Origin: Whitmania pigra
Taxonomy: Eukaryota; Annelida; Clitellata; Hirudinida; Haemopidae
Assembly: GCA_021613335.1 (NCBI GenBank)
Contig: JAJTWR010000317.1
Span: 246,001 to 310,000 of the forward strand
Direction of reading: 5' to 3'
Length of the DNA stretch: 64,000 nucleotides
Position 1 is the first letter of the stretch. Each line of letters opens with the position of its first letter. The notes below the pieces were generated by a model. It saw nothing but the letters and a program-made list of their open reading frames with translations, made no database searches and was not told the origin of the DNA. Positions 45,101 through 57,200 of the stretch are shown here, in pieces. The translations under genes were made by a program, and so were the position numbers.

Positions 45101-48100
45101 TTTCTTGAGATGCAAAATCTTCGTCTCGTTTGCATGTAAATGATCTGAAATATAATTTCTATTTTAAACAGGATTTTCTAAGAAAGCTCCGAGAACTATT
45201 ATCAAAATTGTCTTAAACAAAATTGTCAAGAATAAGACATCGAATGCTATTTGAGATAGGATTGTGCGATTTATAAAAATAAAAGAGATATTTTTAATCA
45301 CCTCCAGCCCAGGAAATAAAACTGAAGCCACACCCATAATATTAATCCACAAATCAGTGAGTGTGGGAGTCCAAAAAACAGCCAACTTGCATAATTCAGA
45401 GGAGCAGAACTTCCGTAGATCCTGGTAGTTTTTAAATTCAAATTATATTCTGTTGTTATGCACTTGTTAAATTATCATACATAAATTATTATATAATTAT
45501 AACAAAAAAAATTTTTTGTACCTGATTAAGTAACATGCACTCATGTTAAGGAACAAACGAATGAATTAATGAATGAATTTAGACTTCGAATGATCGAATT
45601 GTCCCCAACCTTCCCGCTGCTTCGGCCACCAAGAGATTCGTCGGTGATCCTGTCAGGGTTGCCGTCCCTCCGATGTTGGACGAGTATGCAACTGCAAGAC
45701 TCAACATTTTCGACAGATTACGTAACTTCTTTTCTTCTGCTTTGTCCAATTCGACGCCTACGATTTCATCAAATTCGACGTCGTCTGCTTGCGAGTTTTC
45801 CAATGCTATTGCATAAACATCGGTGTTGTTGTTTGGCTCGCTAGAATGGGCTTTGGACGGGTCAGAGTAGTTGTAATGGCGTGAGAAAACGTCTCCATTT
45901 AGATTTTTGTTTCTTGTGATCACGTCTTGTTTTCTGTTTGGTTGGTGATCGACGTTTTAATCCCAAGGTCGAAGGATTATGATTTGAATTAATGAAACCG
46001 CTATGATGATCTTATCTCGGAAATATTTCATCCAAGTGAGCAATCAAATCGACACTTGTGAAACAAGAGTCATAAGGCAACTTCAGCCTTAATGTATTTA
46101 TACAAGCGGACACTTTTATAAGCAATATCCGCCATCAATTCAAGTTGGCAGTGAAAACAAGAGTTATAACGTAATAAACTCCGAAAATACTTACAACAAA
46201 CATCCGATAGTTTTCAACGTATTTTATAAATATTCGTGCATAAAATGTTTGGCTCTTACCCAAATTGAAGATTGGAGTCGTTATGGTCGTAGGCCAAATT
46301 TCTCACTGAAATATGAAACACATCTGTAAAACCATCAGCTTTTAATCGAAATGCTATTTAAAAATAAAACTTAAATGAAGCCTTTGTAACATTTTAAGTA
46401 GGCCAATTACGTATGAATAAGGCGAATGCACGTAATACAAGTGTGGTTGTAACATTATTTCCTTACGAATTTCAATTTCACATCGACATAATAATTTAGC
46501 TAAAGATTATTAAAAGTTTTGCAATATTTGTAAATAAGTAACTTATACGAATAAATAACAGGCATGAAACGCGCTCATTTTTTTGTAACAAATCCATGCC
46601 TTACCGAACATTTTTCATAGATATTTGTCAATTATTCTATAAAAAAGAATTAAACATGAAACTTTAAGAATCAGTAGCAGCGTTTTATCTTCGCAAATTG
46701 TCAAGAGTCATTTGGTTGCAGATAACCAAAATAAATATTTTTGTTTACTTAAGATTAACTTAAGTTTTAAACAATAAGTGGATCAGAGTCACAGCATGAA
46801 GAGAAGATACAAACTTCATATTACTTAACAAGTTCAAAGGTGAAATCAATCAAGGAAAGTCGGTCTAAAAATATAATAAAGCATCGACAAGTAAACCCGA
46901 AAAAAATAAATACAGCATAAAACAAATGTAGGAAAACGCTAAAAGTATTTCTTGACAAACTACCTTAATTATACGGAAGCAACGTTTAATGAAAGATATT
47001 AAGGCATTTGAAAAGGTTCAAAAGACGATACCAATGAAGTAACATCGATAATATTGATAGTGTTGCTCAAGGGTTTCACGAAGAAAAGTAAAAATTGAAC
47101 TCATTGCTACGACCTCGAAGGGAAGGACTTGTAACACTGCTACATCACTAAGATACAGCATGATATGATATCAATAATATACCACAAATGGATGCTGACC
47201 CAGAGTTGATTATATCATTAATAATATTTTAATAATATTGTGTATATAATATAGCGATAGATGATATAATAATTATTGTTAAAATTATTATTACTACAAT
47301 AATTTTCTTATTTTTAGTAAATATAAAAGTCATCGTTTAGCTAAAAATAACAAGATATATAGAGTTGATTACGAGCTCATAATGTGTTGAAATTGCAAAT
47401 CCTTACTTAATCAGTTTAATTTTCTGCGAAACTCAAACATTTTTATGGTTTTACTACTCCTTCAAACTTTGAAAATTTCCTTGTTCAGAGTTCTTGTTAA
47501 AGGTTCATTAACATGATTTCAAGTGTTGTTACAATTTCTGAGGAGAGATTATGAAAATCCTCTTGAATTGCAAATGATTCAATTCGCAACAATTCGTAAA
47601 ATTCAAAGCACCTCCTTCCACGGGAGTGATGATGACCTCAATTGATTCCACGAATCCATTTTCTTGACGGTCTCTGAATTAAGAATAATTTAAGAGATTT
47701 AAAAAACCTTTTAGAATTTATTAAGTAATTTATATTTTATAATTAATTTATTATTAGTAATGTTTATTTAGTAACCTAAAGGAAAAACTGAATAATTGTC
47801 ATTAAATGATGATTTAGGATCCTGGATGCTAACATATAAATCTAAAATTTCAAGAATTTTTACTAAATTAAATATTTTAACAAAATACACTGTGTTGCCA
47901 GAAATACAGCATGATAATTATGAGATATTTCTGGAATGCTTATTTTATGAGTTTTATATTGAGATGCGTTATATGGGTTATAAACCATAAAATTTACAAT
48001 CAGCATTAACTATTAATATTAACGTCCGTTGAATTACAAGATTATTTGGGGCGGATCAATTCCAAAACCGTTCCCTCTTTTGCTGCAATAACGGGTCAAA

Positions 48101-49737
48101 CGTTGAGGAGGAGCCTGGATCAACCGAAACATCCTTCATCCAGAAACCAGTTTTACACCAACATACTGCCCTGGGGATCTAGAAAAACTAGTAACCTATG
48201 GCTAGCCAGGCCGTCATATTTGTCATTTCATCAACTTTTATGTGACTATTGATAGTCCACAAACATTCGTGGTAAATATAATTTATTAAAAATACTATGA
48301 AATCCAAAATCAGCAAATAATAAAGGCATCATTAAAGCGATTAAAACGCAAAACTACTAAAATCACCTCAATTTGTATTTTCAATTCTTACCTATTCCTT
48401 GTGAGTTTTGATTTTTTCATGCCAAGCCTCATTTGATTTGCCACAGCTTCAACAGCTGGTATCATCATTGAAGTTGTTGCCGTGTTACTTATCCACATGG
48501 AGAGGAACCAGGCAGGAAGCATGAAGCCCATCAGAATTCTGAATAATTAAGTAGCCACTAAGTAATTACATTACTAAAGCTTGAATATTATACAGCCAAC
48601 GACAACAACACGTACCTAGAAGGTGTAGCACCTATTTTGACTAATATTCCTGTACCTAATCTTCTGTGCAAGTCAACATTTTCTATGGCAAGTGCCATCA
48701 TAAGACCAGCTACGAACGTTAGCGTTGTATCCTGTGTAGATGAATAATTGCGTTAATATGAATAAATAACAAATTAATCATAAATTTATTCGTGATTAGA
48801 GTGAGTGCATTATGTTTTACAAAGCAATTTTACTTAATTATTTATTTTATGCGCCAAAATATTCATTAAATTAATATAAATTAAAGGAACTTTGTCTACC
48901 TCGATCAATCAATCTATACGTACGAGCAAAACTGAATCAAACACCATAAACAATTAAATAAATGCAGTCGACGTTCAGAAAAAAGACGAGAAGTACCGTA
49001 GAAAGACAGTCAACGCCCTCAAAGGTGAACATTGCGAAGTAACATTTGCTTCACTTAAAAAATCACTTATCAACCTCAAAAAAAATTCATTAATGAACAC
49101 CTGAATATAAAATCTGGCAACGTCCTTGCCCTTCATGATCCCCAGTACAGGATACAAAACTACGGGGAGAAGTGCCGTAACTGGTAGAGGTAAAGCTTCT
49201 GTGATCCAGAAAATAGCCATGACAACGACCGTGTAAGCGCACCTGGATTCCTAAAAAAGAAAAACAAACTTGAGACATCATTGTGAATTCTCGAAATTTT
49301 AATAAAAATTTTTGGAATTTATTTAGTTAAAAAGGACCTCTTAAAATGTACTGCCTGCTCATTTCTCTTCAAAGTGCATGAGGTTTCATATTTTTGGATT
49401 AACACATACAGTAGCAAGCAAGTAAGCAGTTTTGCACTTATTGAAGCTTAACAATGAAAACTCTAAACTTTTTTGTTGTCTTACAAAATGTTAAATTTAT
49501 TGGCAAGTAATGTTATAAAAATATCATTATTATGTTATTATGTTATTGCAAGCAATCACATTATCATATTATGAATTTTAGATAGTAAATAACTCGTGCA
49601 CTGTTGGTTTGAGAAGCACAGGTAAAAAAATAAAATATAACATAATGAATATAACTATAAAAATGCATTAGAAAATATATAACATTATTATCATTATTAT
49701 TATTATTATCATAATTGATAATGATTGTAATTATTAA

Positions 49738-49775
<38 letters not shown>

Positions 49776-49971
49776 TGCTAAACTGCAAACATCGGGTTTG
49801 TATTACTTTGGTTTGTTTAATGCATTATAAAATGAATGAGTTTCCACTCGAACTTAATGAACTCACCAATCCATCGATGGCTAAAATCAAAGGCAGAAAG
49901 ACAATCGGAGTGAGAATGATGACCAAACTTCTCCAGAATACCTTGAGATCGTGAAGGAAAGTAAAAAACAT
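42133..49971 (-). CDS. SLC13 family sodium/anion cotransporter, copy 2
   Basis: Fifteen exons, from 5': 49867-49971, 49101-49250, 48616-48731, 48392-48538, 47612-47673, 46260-46305, 45610-45933, 45302-45421, 45049-45144, 44109-44213, 43753-43850, 43405-43517, 43069-43230, 42489-42626, 42133-42267. Phases join to 638 residues. It shares intron positions and many exon lengths (150, 116, 105, 98, 113, 162, 138) with copy 1, which shows tandem duplication. Landmarks: FWITEALPLPVTALLP, NIGGTATLTGSPTNLL, MPWGPILLLGGGFALAEG and MLPIATPPNAIVFSFGHL. Unlike copy 1 it keeps both sodium-site motifs, SNT at 141-143 and SNT at 533-535. The variable loop between about residues 160 and 280 is encoded by exons 4-7 and is hydrophilic and Asp/Glu/Asn-rich. 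The C-terminus has one sequon (NNT). Most probably a sodium-coupled dicarboxylate/citrate carrier; exact substrate not inferable. Confidence 0.93.
49737..49775. repeat. (ATT)n repeat in intron 1 of SLC13 copy 2
   Basis: Short ATT run of about 13 units, about 90 bases from exon 1. Confidence 0.9.
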
Positions 49972-52900
49972 GATGCTTTACGATTTGAATTGTCTGGATT
50001 TCTTCTATTTCTTCTAATTGATCTCCAACAAACTAAGTCTCGGGGAAGAATTTGCGCCTATAATTTCTTCCCAATGACTAGAAGTTAAATTTTCAGAAGT
50101 TCAAAAGTAACTTCAAACTATCACTTTCAAGAAGCAAAAATTCTTAATAGCTAGATTTCTACTTGAGAATTTTTCGAAGGTAAGCTATTTATAAGGAAGG
50201 TAGGCTATTCATAAAGAAATCTTTCTGAGAACGTTCAATGGGTTTAATGACACCATGCTGCTCCTACTATAGCGCGGCTAGCAAAATGCGTGATAAAAAA
50301 ATGTTGGTCCTTAAAATGCCTTGTCAGAATTTGTTAAGCTTTTAATGCAATATTTTTCAATTTCACGAATTTAATTGGTTTAACAATTTGTTTAAAATTT
50401 TGACTAAACTTACAAATATTTAAATAGTTACTGCTAAATGCATTATATCTAAAGTTTTCAAATTTTTGATTGCTTAAATGAAAATGTCTCACTTTTAATG
50501 TTTATTTTTATTTCTTCATATATAGTATAGATGAACTTGACTTTTGTCTAAAGTCAACAGAGTTTAAGTGTTATTGTAGCAGTTCATTAACAAATGTTTG
50601 TTTGTTGGATGTTTGAGAAAATTCTTGTGTTTTTTTTTAAATTATGGTTTTACCGTTCAATAAATAAAAAATATCCGTATTTTGTAACCATTCTACCAAA
50701 ACACTTCATGATATACTAGTGGAACCCCTTCATCGAATCATCACAATTGGGGTGAGAGCCGAATAATAATTTTAAATAATTTACATTTTTTTTTAACAAA
50801 CTCCCTATAGAACAAGCAATTTATTGAAAGATCGTCATTGACATTTTCGAGTTCTGTTGTGGGATATAATACGTAGTATTTAAGAATGCTTTTGCTCTTC
50901 AATCCTTAAGTTCACAAGTTAACTTTTTATTAATTTTGTTTATTTGTAAGTCATTTTTATTTATAATGACAATCAAACATCGTTTAAAAATATAAAGAAA
51001 ATGTTTTATTTAACATAGAATGACTTGGACTGAAACGCCTTCTTAGAAATTATTCATATTAACTCAGGAATTAAATCGGCTTTTTTAATGAAACAATAAC
51101 ACGGATAATAACACGAACATTTGTTTGTCTTCTGGTTCTCGGAAACTAATGACTAATATTTGCACCATAATTCGGTTTCTTTGTGTTTTATTCAAATTTG
51201 ATTGACATTCACCTTCGAAGATTCAAAGTCAACAGATTGTTTATTCGTCAACTTATTGTTTGGTTGTTTGCCTCAATTGAAAGTCACTTAAAATGGTAAA
51301 AATAATCTGTGTTTTAATTTAAATACTATTATGCAGAGGAACACTCGAATGGCAAATACAAAATTAAAACTATTAAGATAAATTTGGATAAAGAAAATAA
51401 AGTTGTTAATTTTATTTATTCTTTAACATTTAAGAGTTAAATTAAAATTTTATTTAGAATACAATTTATAATATTATAAGTTCAAGATAAGTTTCCGCAT
51501 TTGAAAACAATATTTGTGACTATTACTTTGATCAGATTTTTTTAACTACTACCAAAATGTAGTTATAAAGAGAAGAATGAATATAATCAGAGAATAGAGT
51601 TTTTAAAAATCAATTTAGAAAAAACCCTGATTGGGAAAAATGGATGTCATTTTTCGATTCCAGTGTTGTCATTTCATTGCTACTAAGCATGGAACTTTCT
51701 TCCGTTTCCTCGGATTTATGATGGTTTTCGAAAGTTCGGAGCAAAAATATAATCGATTGATCGGATTTTGTTTGGAAATTCGATTGTAGTCGGTTTTCCG
51801 AAAAAACTTATGTTAATAAAAAAAAATGTATTAATAATTCTATTTTACGTTTATGGTCCAGAGACATGCAAAGCTTTTTGGTTTAAAATAAGTATGTTTG
51901 CTTCACATTTATTCCCATTTTGCTTGTGGTGGCATGCCTCTTAGTGATCATCTCCCTCGGACTTACTTTATTAAGCTAGAGAGTAAAGCTGAGGCCAGTT
52001 GTAATAAATGTGAGCAGATTTTACTAAAATTAGTTTAGAGCAGGGGGTCTCCAAACTTTTCAGCCCGAGGGTCTCATTAACTGCCAAACAGCAGTTTGGG
52101 GGCCGACTACACGCTCGACGCCCAAATAAAAAAGAATCAAAACATAGATGTTGTTTTTAATTATTTATTGAATATTATTTTATTCAATTACTATTTAACA
52201 ACACATTGATATGCTAAACATGAACATAAGTGGAAATGATATTTGCACCCAAAGCTACATTTTTAAATTGTTTCGACTTTCCTGGGCAAAGTTCCTCAGC
52301 CACCTCCAACAAACATTCCATCACTACTTCGCCATCATCAAAGTGGCCCATCTCTCATCTGTCATTTGCTCAACTTTCAACATCTCACATTTTTTACAGT
52401 TAAGGTAGACACTCTCAATGAGCCAAAAAAAAGTTATTTAAAGGCCCTGCTTGAAGAAATTACAGCAAGAATTCCAATGTATGAAAAATGTGTTGACTTT
52501 CTGAGATTTGCACATCTTGTTATACGTGTTCAAATGTTGGCTTCAATTAATAATACCACTAATGCTCTTAAAGCCCGGGGAAGAAAAAAGTTCGATGCAT
52601 TAATTTTAGTGGTGTTATTTCCGAATATGCTAGAACTTTCGGGTTAGATTTCCGAACAACGAAGTCCCATGTTTAATTGTTACATCGTAGCTGAAAATAG
52701 AAAAACCCGAAAGACTCTAAATAACACAAAATACCTCAACAAAACGTGCTAAATGCGATTAGCTGTGATTCCAATGTTTGTACTTCATTTGCGTCATGTC
52801 GTAGAAATCTCGAGACATCTACACCTCTCTTAAATTCAATTTCACAAATTCTTTTCTCAAGTTTTAGCCAATATCAAAGAAAATTAGCATCTTGTGAGTG

Positions 52901-54270
52901 TTGAAGTTAATGTCTACTGACTGCATGTGAGTTGGCAGCACCAGCTTTGAAAAGATTTAAAAATTAATTTTTTAAATACAAAATTTCTTAAATCAGCGTA
53001 TTAAAGTTTTAAACATGTTTAACATTAACTACAACTTTATGCAGAATTTAATTATTTAAATATCTGTTATTGGTTTATACTTCTCTCCCAACTTTTTTTT
53101 TATTGTTTAGCAATTCTTCAACATAATTTCTTATAAAAAGCAGCAAATATATTTTTTAAAATAACTTTTGAAATATCAAGCAATTATATGTATGGTTCTA
53201 TTAACATATAAGTATATAATATTAAAATGCTAACAATAAATGTAATGCTCTTTCAGTTTGCTGTGTTAGAGATTTCCAGGCACTCCATACTAATATAATT
53301 CTGGAAGATTCACACACTGTACTTGTGATGACACACAAGAAAATGCAGTAGAAGAATAGCGGGCAACAGAAACTCTACATGATTTATCTTTTCATTTACC
53401 AGCTTCTTAAAACGAATGTTGAATTCCTACTTAATCGTTTGCATGACACATCAGTAAAACGTCTTCTTGCACGATTGTACAGTACCAGATTTAGGCGGGA
53501 GGATCCTCCACCACCAACCAAAGAAACCTTTTTTTGTTTGGCAGTGGGAACAACAGGACAGGCACTTAGGCTAGTGGCCTCCGCCCGGGTAAATCCCAGA
53601 TAGATAAACAGTACATTTACAGCGATGTCACAAAATAATGGATCTAAAAAAATCCAGATTTTCATATTTGAATTGATTTACTGTTGCTTGTATTGAAAAG
53701 AAAACTCAGTGTATAGTATTAGATGACAATTAAAGATTAAAGCGACAAAATTTAGTGTGATTCATTTACATATGAGTTTACATTCGTATTTACATATGAG
53801 TCACATGCAAAAGTTAAGTTATTAATTATTAAATCCAGCTATTGGTTAAAAAGGTTCATGTCATCCTTACACAATAATTAATTTAAAAGTTAATAATTTT
53901 ACGGTTCAAGTAATTCAGATTCATACGACCAATAGTTTTATAAAATTAGTAGTTATATCTGATTAAACACATTTGTCTGAGTTCTCAACTTTATTAATGA
54001 GATGCATCCGTCAACTTCATCCGTCAACTAAAAGTCACGAAAGACGATTTATTTTAATACGAAATTATGGAGGAATTAATTGCAAGCTGCTAATTGCTAC
54101 ATCCTTTTGCAGCAGTTTCATACGATGAACCGATAATTCATTTTCTTCTAGAAGGAATAAGCTGTCACAATACGTCCTTTTTCTTAAGTTGACTGATATT
54201 CAGTGGATCATTATTTCGTTTATGCCGTGTTTTTTTCGATTAAGAAAATAAAAACAGAATAATTACAAGT
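49972..54270. other. Intergenic region between SLC13 copy 2 and the ErbB-like gene
   Basis: Divergent gene pair, so promoters of both genes should lie here, but none is marked by a clear motif. At 52037 a CAGGGGGTCTCCAAACTTTTCAGCCCGAGGG stretch (shown only as its key features: a CAGGGG start and a cytosine-rich follow-up) resembles a hAT transposon end. Frame 52366-52647 (93 residues) is unrecognised and may be element debris. Around 53480-53600 a G/C-rich stretch with a ccgcccgggtaaatccc box stands out from the background. Confidence 0.5.
52037..52130 (+). mobile_element. hAT-like transposon end
   Basis: Starts cagggggtctccaaactttt and continues with ggccgactacacgctcgacg-like sequence, the arrangement seen at hAT (Charlie-type) termini. 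The other end was not located. Confidence 0.5.
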
Positions 54271-57200
54271 ATGATTAGTCACGTCAGACTTTGCACACTT
54301 TTAGTCTGGGTTGCTTGTATTTTCATGGCAAAGAAAGGATCATGTTTGGGTAATTTCTTTTTTATATGAATCTATCCCCTAACTTCAAATTAAAATGATT
54401 AAAACTTGAAAATTAAAAATCATTTGACGATTAAAAAAACCTCTTCGTTTGAATTCCATTTAATAAATTATTAAGCAACATATTTCTTAACAGTTTGCTC
54501 AGGGACAAGAAATGGCCTAAGTGCGAGCATCCGTAACACTGTAGATGTTCACATGAAACACTACGCCAACTGCACTGTCATCAACAACAATGTGGAAATA
54601 AATTTCTTCGAAGGATCACATCCAGATACTTCTTTCCTCGATTCGATTGAAGAGGCAAGGATTGAACGTCAACTTCTGAATATCTGTGAAACTACTTTTA
54701 ATATTTCTTAACAAATTACCAGGTCAAAGGTTACATCCTATTTGTAGCCAATAATTTTCAAAACTTCACGATGAAAAACTTGAAGATTGTAAGGGGGAAC
54801 TACCTATTCGAAGGAAAGAGCATTTACATCGAGGGTAACAATAACTTGAATAGGATTATCTTTCCCTCACTTAAAGGCAAGTCTTTTCGTGAACACAGCT
54901 GCTTCTGAAGTTAACGTACTTTTATTATATATAAAATCTTTATGACTAAACAACCAATTATTAAATTCATTTGTGATCCTAATAAATCAATTATAATTAT
55001 CTTAGAATTAAATTCTAAGATTTTAAAGAAAACGTTATTCATAGCATTTCACCAACATAATCTTTTCTGACATTTTGTTTATAATTTTTTTTCTTGATGT
55101 TACAAAAATTACAGAAGTTATCAAAGGGAAGGTGTCCATCAAAAGCAATATCAATCTTTGTTTTGTAAACACCATTCAATGGGATGACATTATTTATGGC
55201 GGTAAAAGCAATGTTTCCATACTGGAATCTGGGGAATGTGAGTTCTTGATTTTTTTCTTAAATTAAAACTAGATAGAAAGATCACATAATCACGTAAAAC
55301 TAAAACCTTCCCAACTTGGTGATGATGATGTTGATGATGTTGATGATGATGATGACGACGATGTCGATGACGACAACGATGATGATTCCTCGGGCGGAAT
55401 ATGGAGATTCATACTCTTCCTTGATCGGCATTGGATGTTGCATGTTTTGCACTTCAGAGCTTCCGATGCTCTAATTTTTTTTTGCCAGTCAGATGTTATG
55501 TTATGTCAATATGCCGTGAGTGACCGCTCTCCTGGCATCCTTAGCATTTGATTGGAAAACATGGTCTATTTGAATCTCGTTGTGGTTGTCTTTTTTCTCA
55601 AATTCGCTTATTCCGTATATGCAGTACTTGAGGTATTGGCTAAAACATTTAGAAATGGCTGACTAATTTTGTAGAATATTTGGAAATCAGATGACCCTCA
55701 TTATTTGCTATCCTGGTGACTCATAAAAACTAAATATAATTCGCGCAAATTTTAATTACCAAATTTATTGATTGTCTTTCATCACTACTCGCTAGCGTCA
55801 CAACATTTTTGTTACTGCATTATCATTTTGCCGAATGCTATTAAATTAGTATAATAAATAAATTTCAATAGATTTTGAATTCAATGTCTGGCATATAGCA
55901 TAAAATTATTATTACCGACGTTTTTGAATATTAGCATATAGTATTATCTGATTATTATGATTAGTAATAGTATTACCTGATTAAAAACAGGTGGAAAATG
56001 CAGTGAAGGTTGCAACTCCTGCTGGTCAGAAGATTTTTGTCAGAAATGTGAGTTTTTCTGCATTAGAATCTGTTTTTTAAATCCTGGGCAGTTATAATTT
56101 GTGATAAAAATGTTCACGGATGTTATTGTTGCTCAGTCAAAGCATGACATCACACCATATGAAGAAACACAAAACTGTTTGTTTGTACTGTTGCTTTCTT
56201 CTGTTTTTTTTTTAGATAGATTGTACTTAGTTTAAGGCTTAAAACTTCTGCCTCTCGTGAAGCCAACACCGATTCCCCATGTGGGAGCTCCGACCTTATG
56301 GAAAAGATAATTACAATATATTAATATATACTTCACTCAGCTCAAATTATATAGGAAGTCCCCAATTTTGACGATATCTCAACTAATACGTCATGAAAAT
56401 TTCTAAACTTTTAGTATGTTATGTAAATAGCGCTTCCAAAGTTATGTTTTAAATTTGGTGCAGTATTATTTTCAAATTTAGTAAAAAAATCCCAAGAATG
56501 TGTTTTTGCGATGCCCAAAACTGATAGGAAGTAAACGTTCAAAGTCAATAATAACAATAAAAATTTATTTTTTTTACATAAAAGTTTTTTATTATGAAAT
56601 TATGTTTTTTTCTTTTTTATTATGTCAAAACATCTTTTGTCCATCGAAAAAAAAATATTTTTTTATAAAGTCTGCTGTTAGCTGATTCCAGGCAGTCCTG
56701 ATGGCATCTTCCAACTCTGATTTAGAGTTAAATTGTTTTCTATCGTTGTAAACTATAGGCTAAGGTCAAGCAAACAAATCCCTCAAATACCATTATTCTA
56801 TCTCATTTACAACATTAATTATGGCACATTATGTGTGGCCGATTTTCAAAAAAAAAAAATCAAAATTCGAAAAGTGGGATGACCACGTAAAAACGGCAAT
56901 ATCTTCTAAAATATCGGTCTTTTTTAACACAAATTTTATTTCCCCATTATATATTGACCATTGTTTGTTACGCCAAATTATATTATTTTTTTAAAATACT
57001 TTGGTGGGATAATTTTTCAAAATTGATTCAGTTTATTTGATTTGACCCATAGCAATAATAATAATGAAAGCAATAAATAAACATTATCGCATGTCTTGTA
57101 AATATTCGCAGAGCAAAAATTGTATGAATGTATGGTGACTCATAAATTCCAAATTAATGACACAGTTGACACAATTAATCAGTTAATGATGACCAATGTG

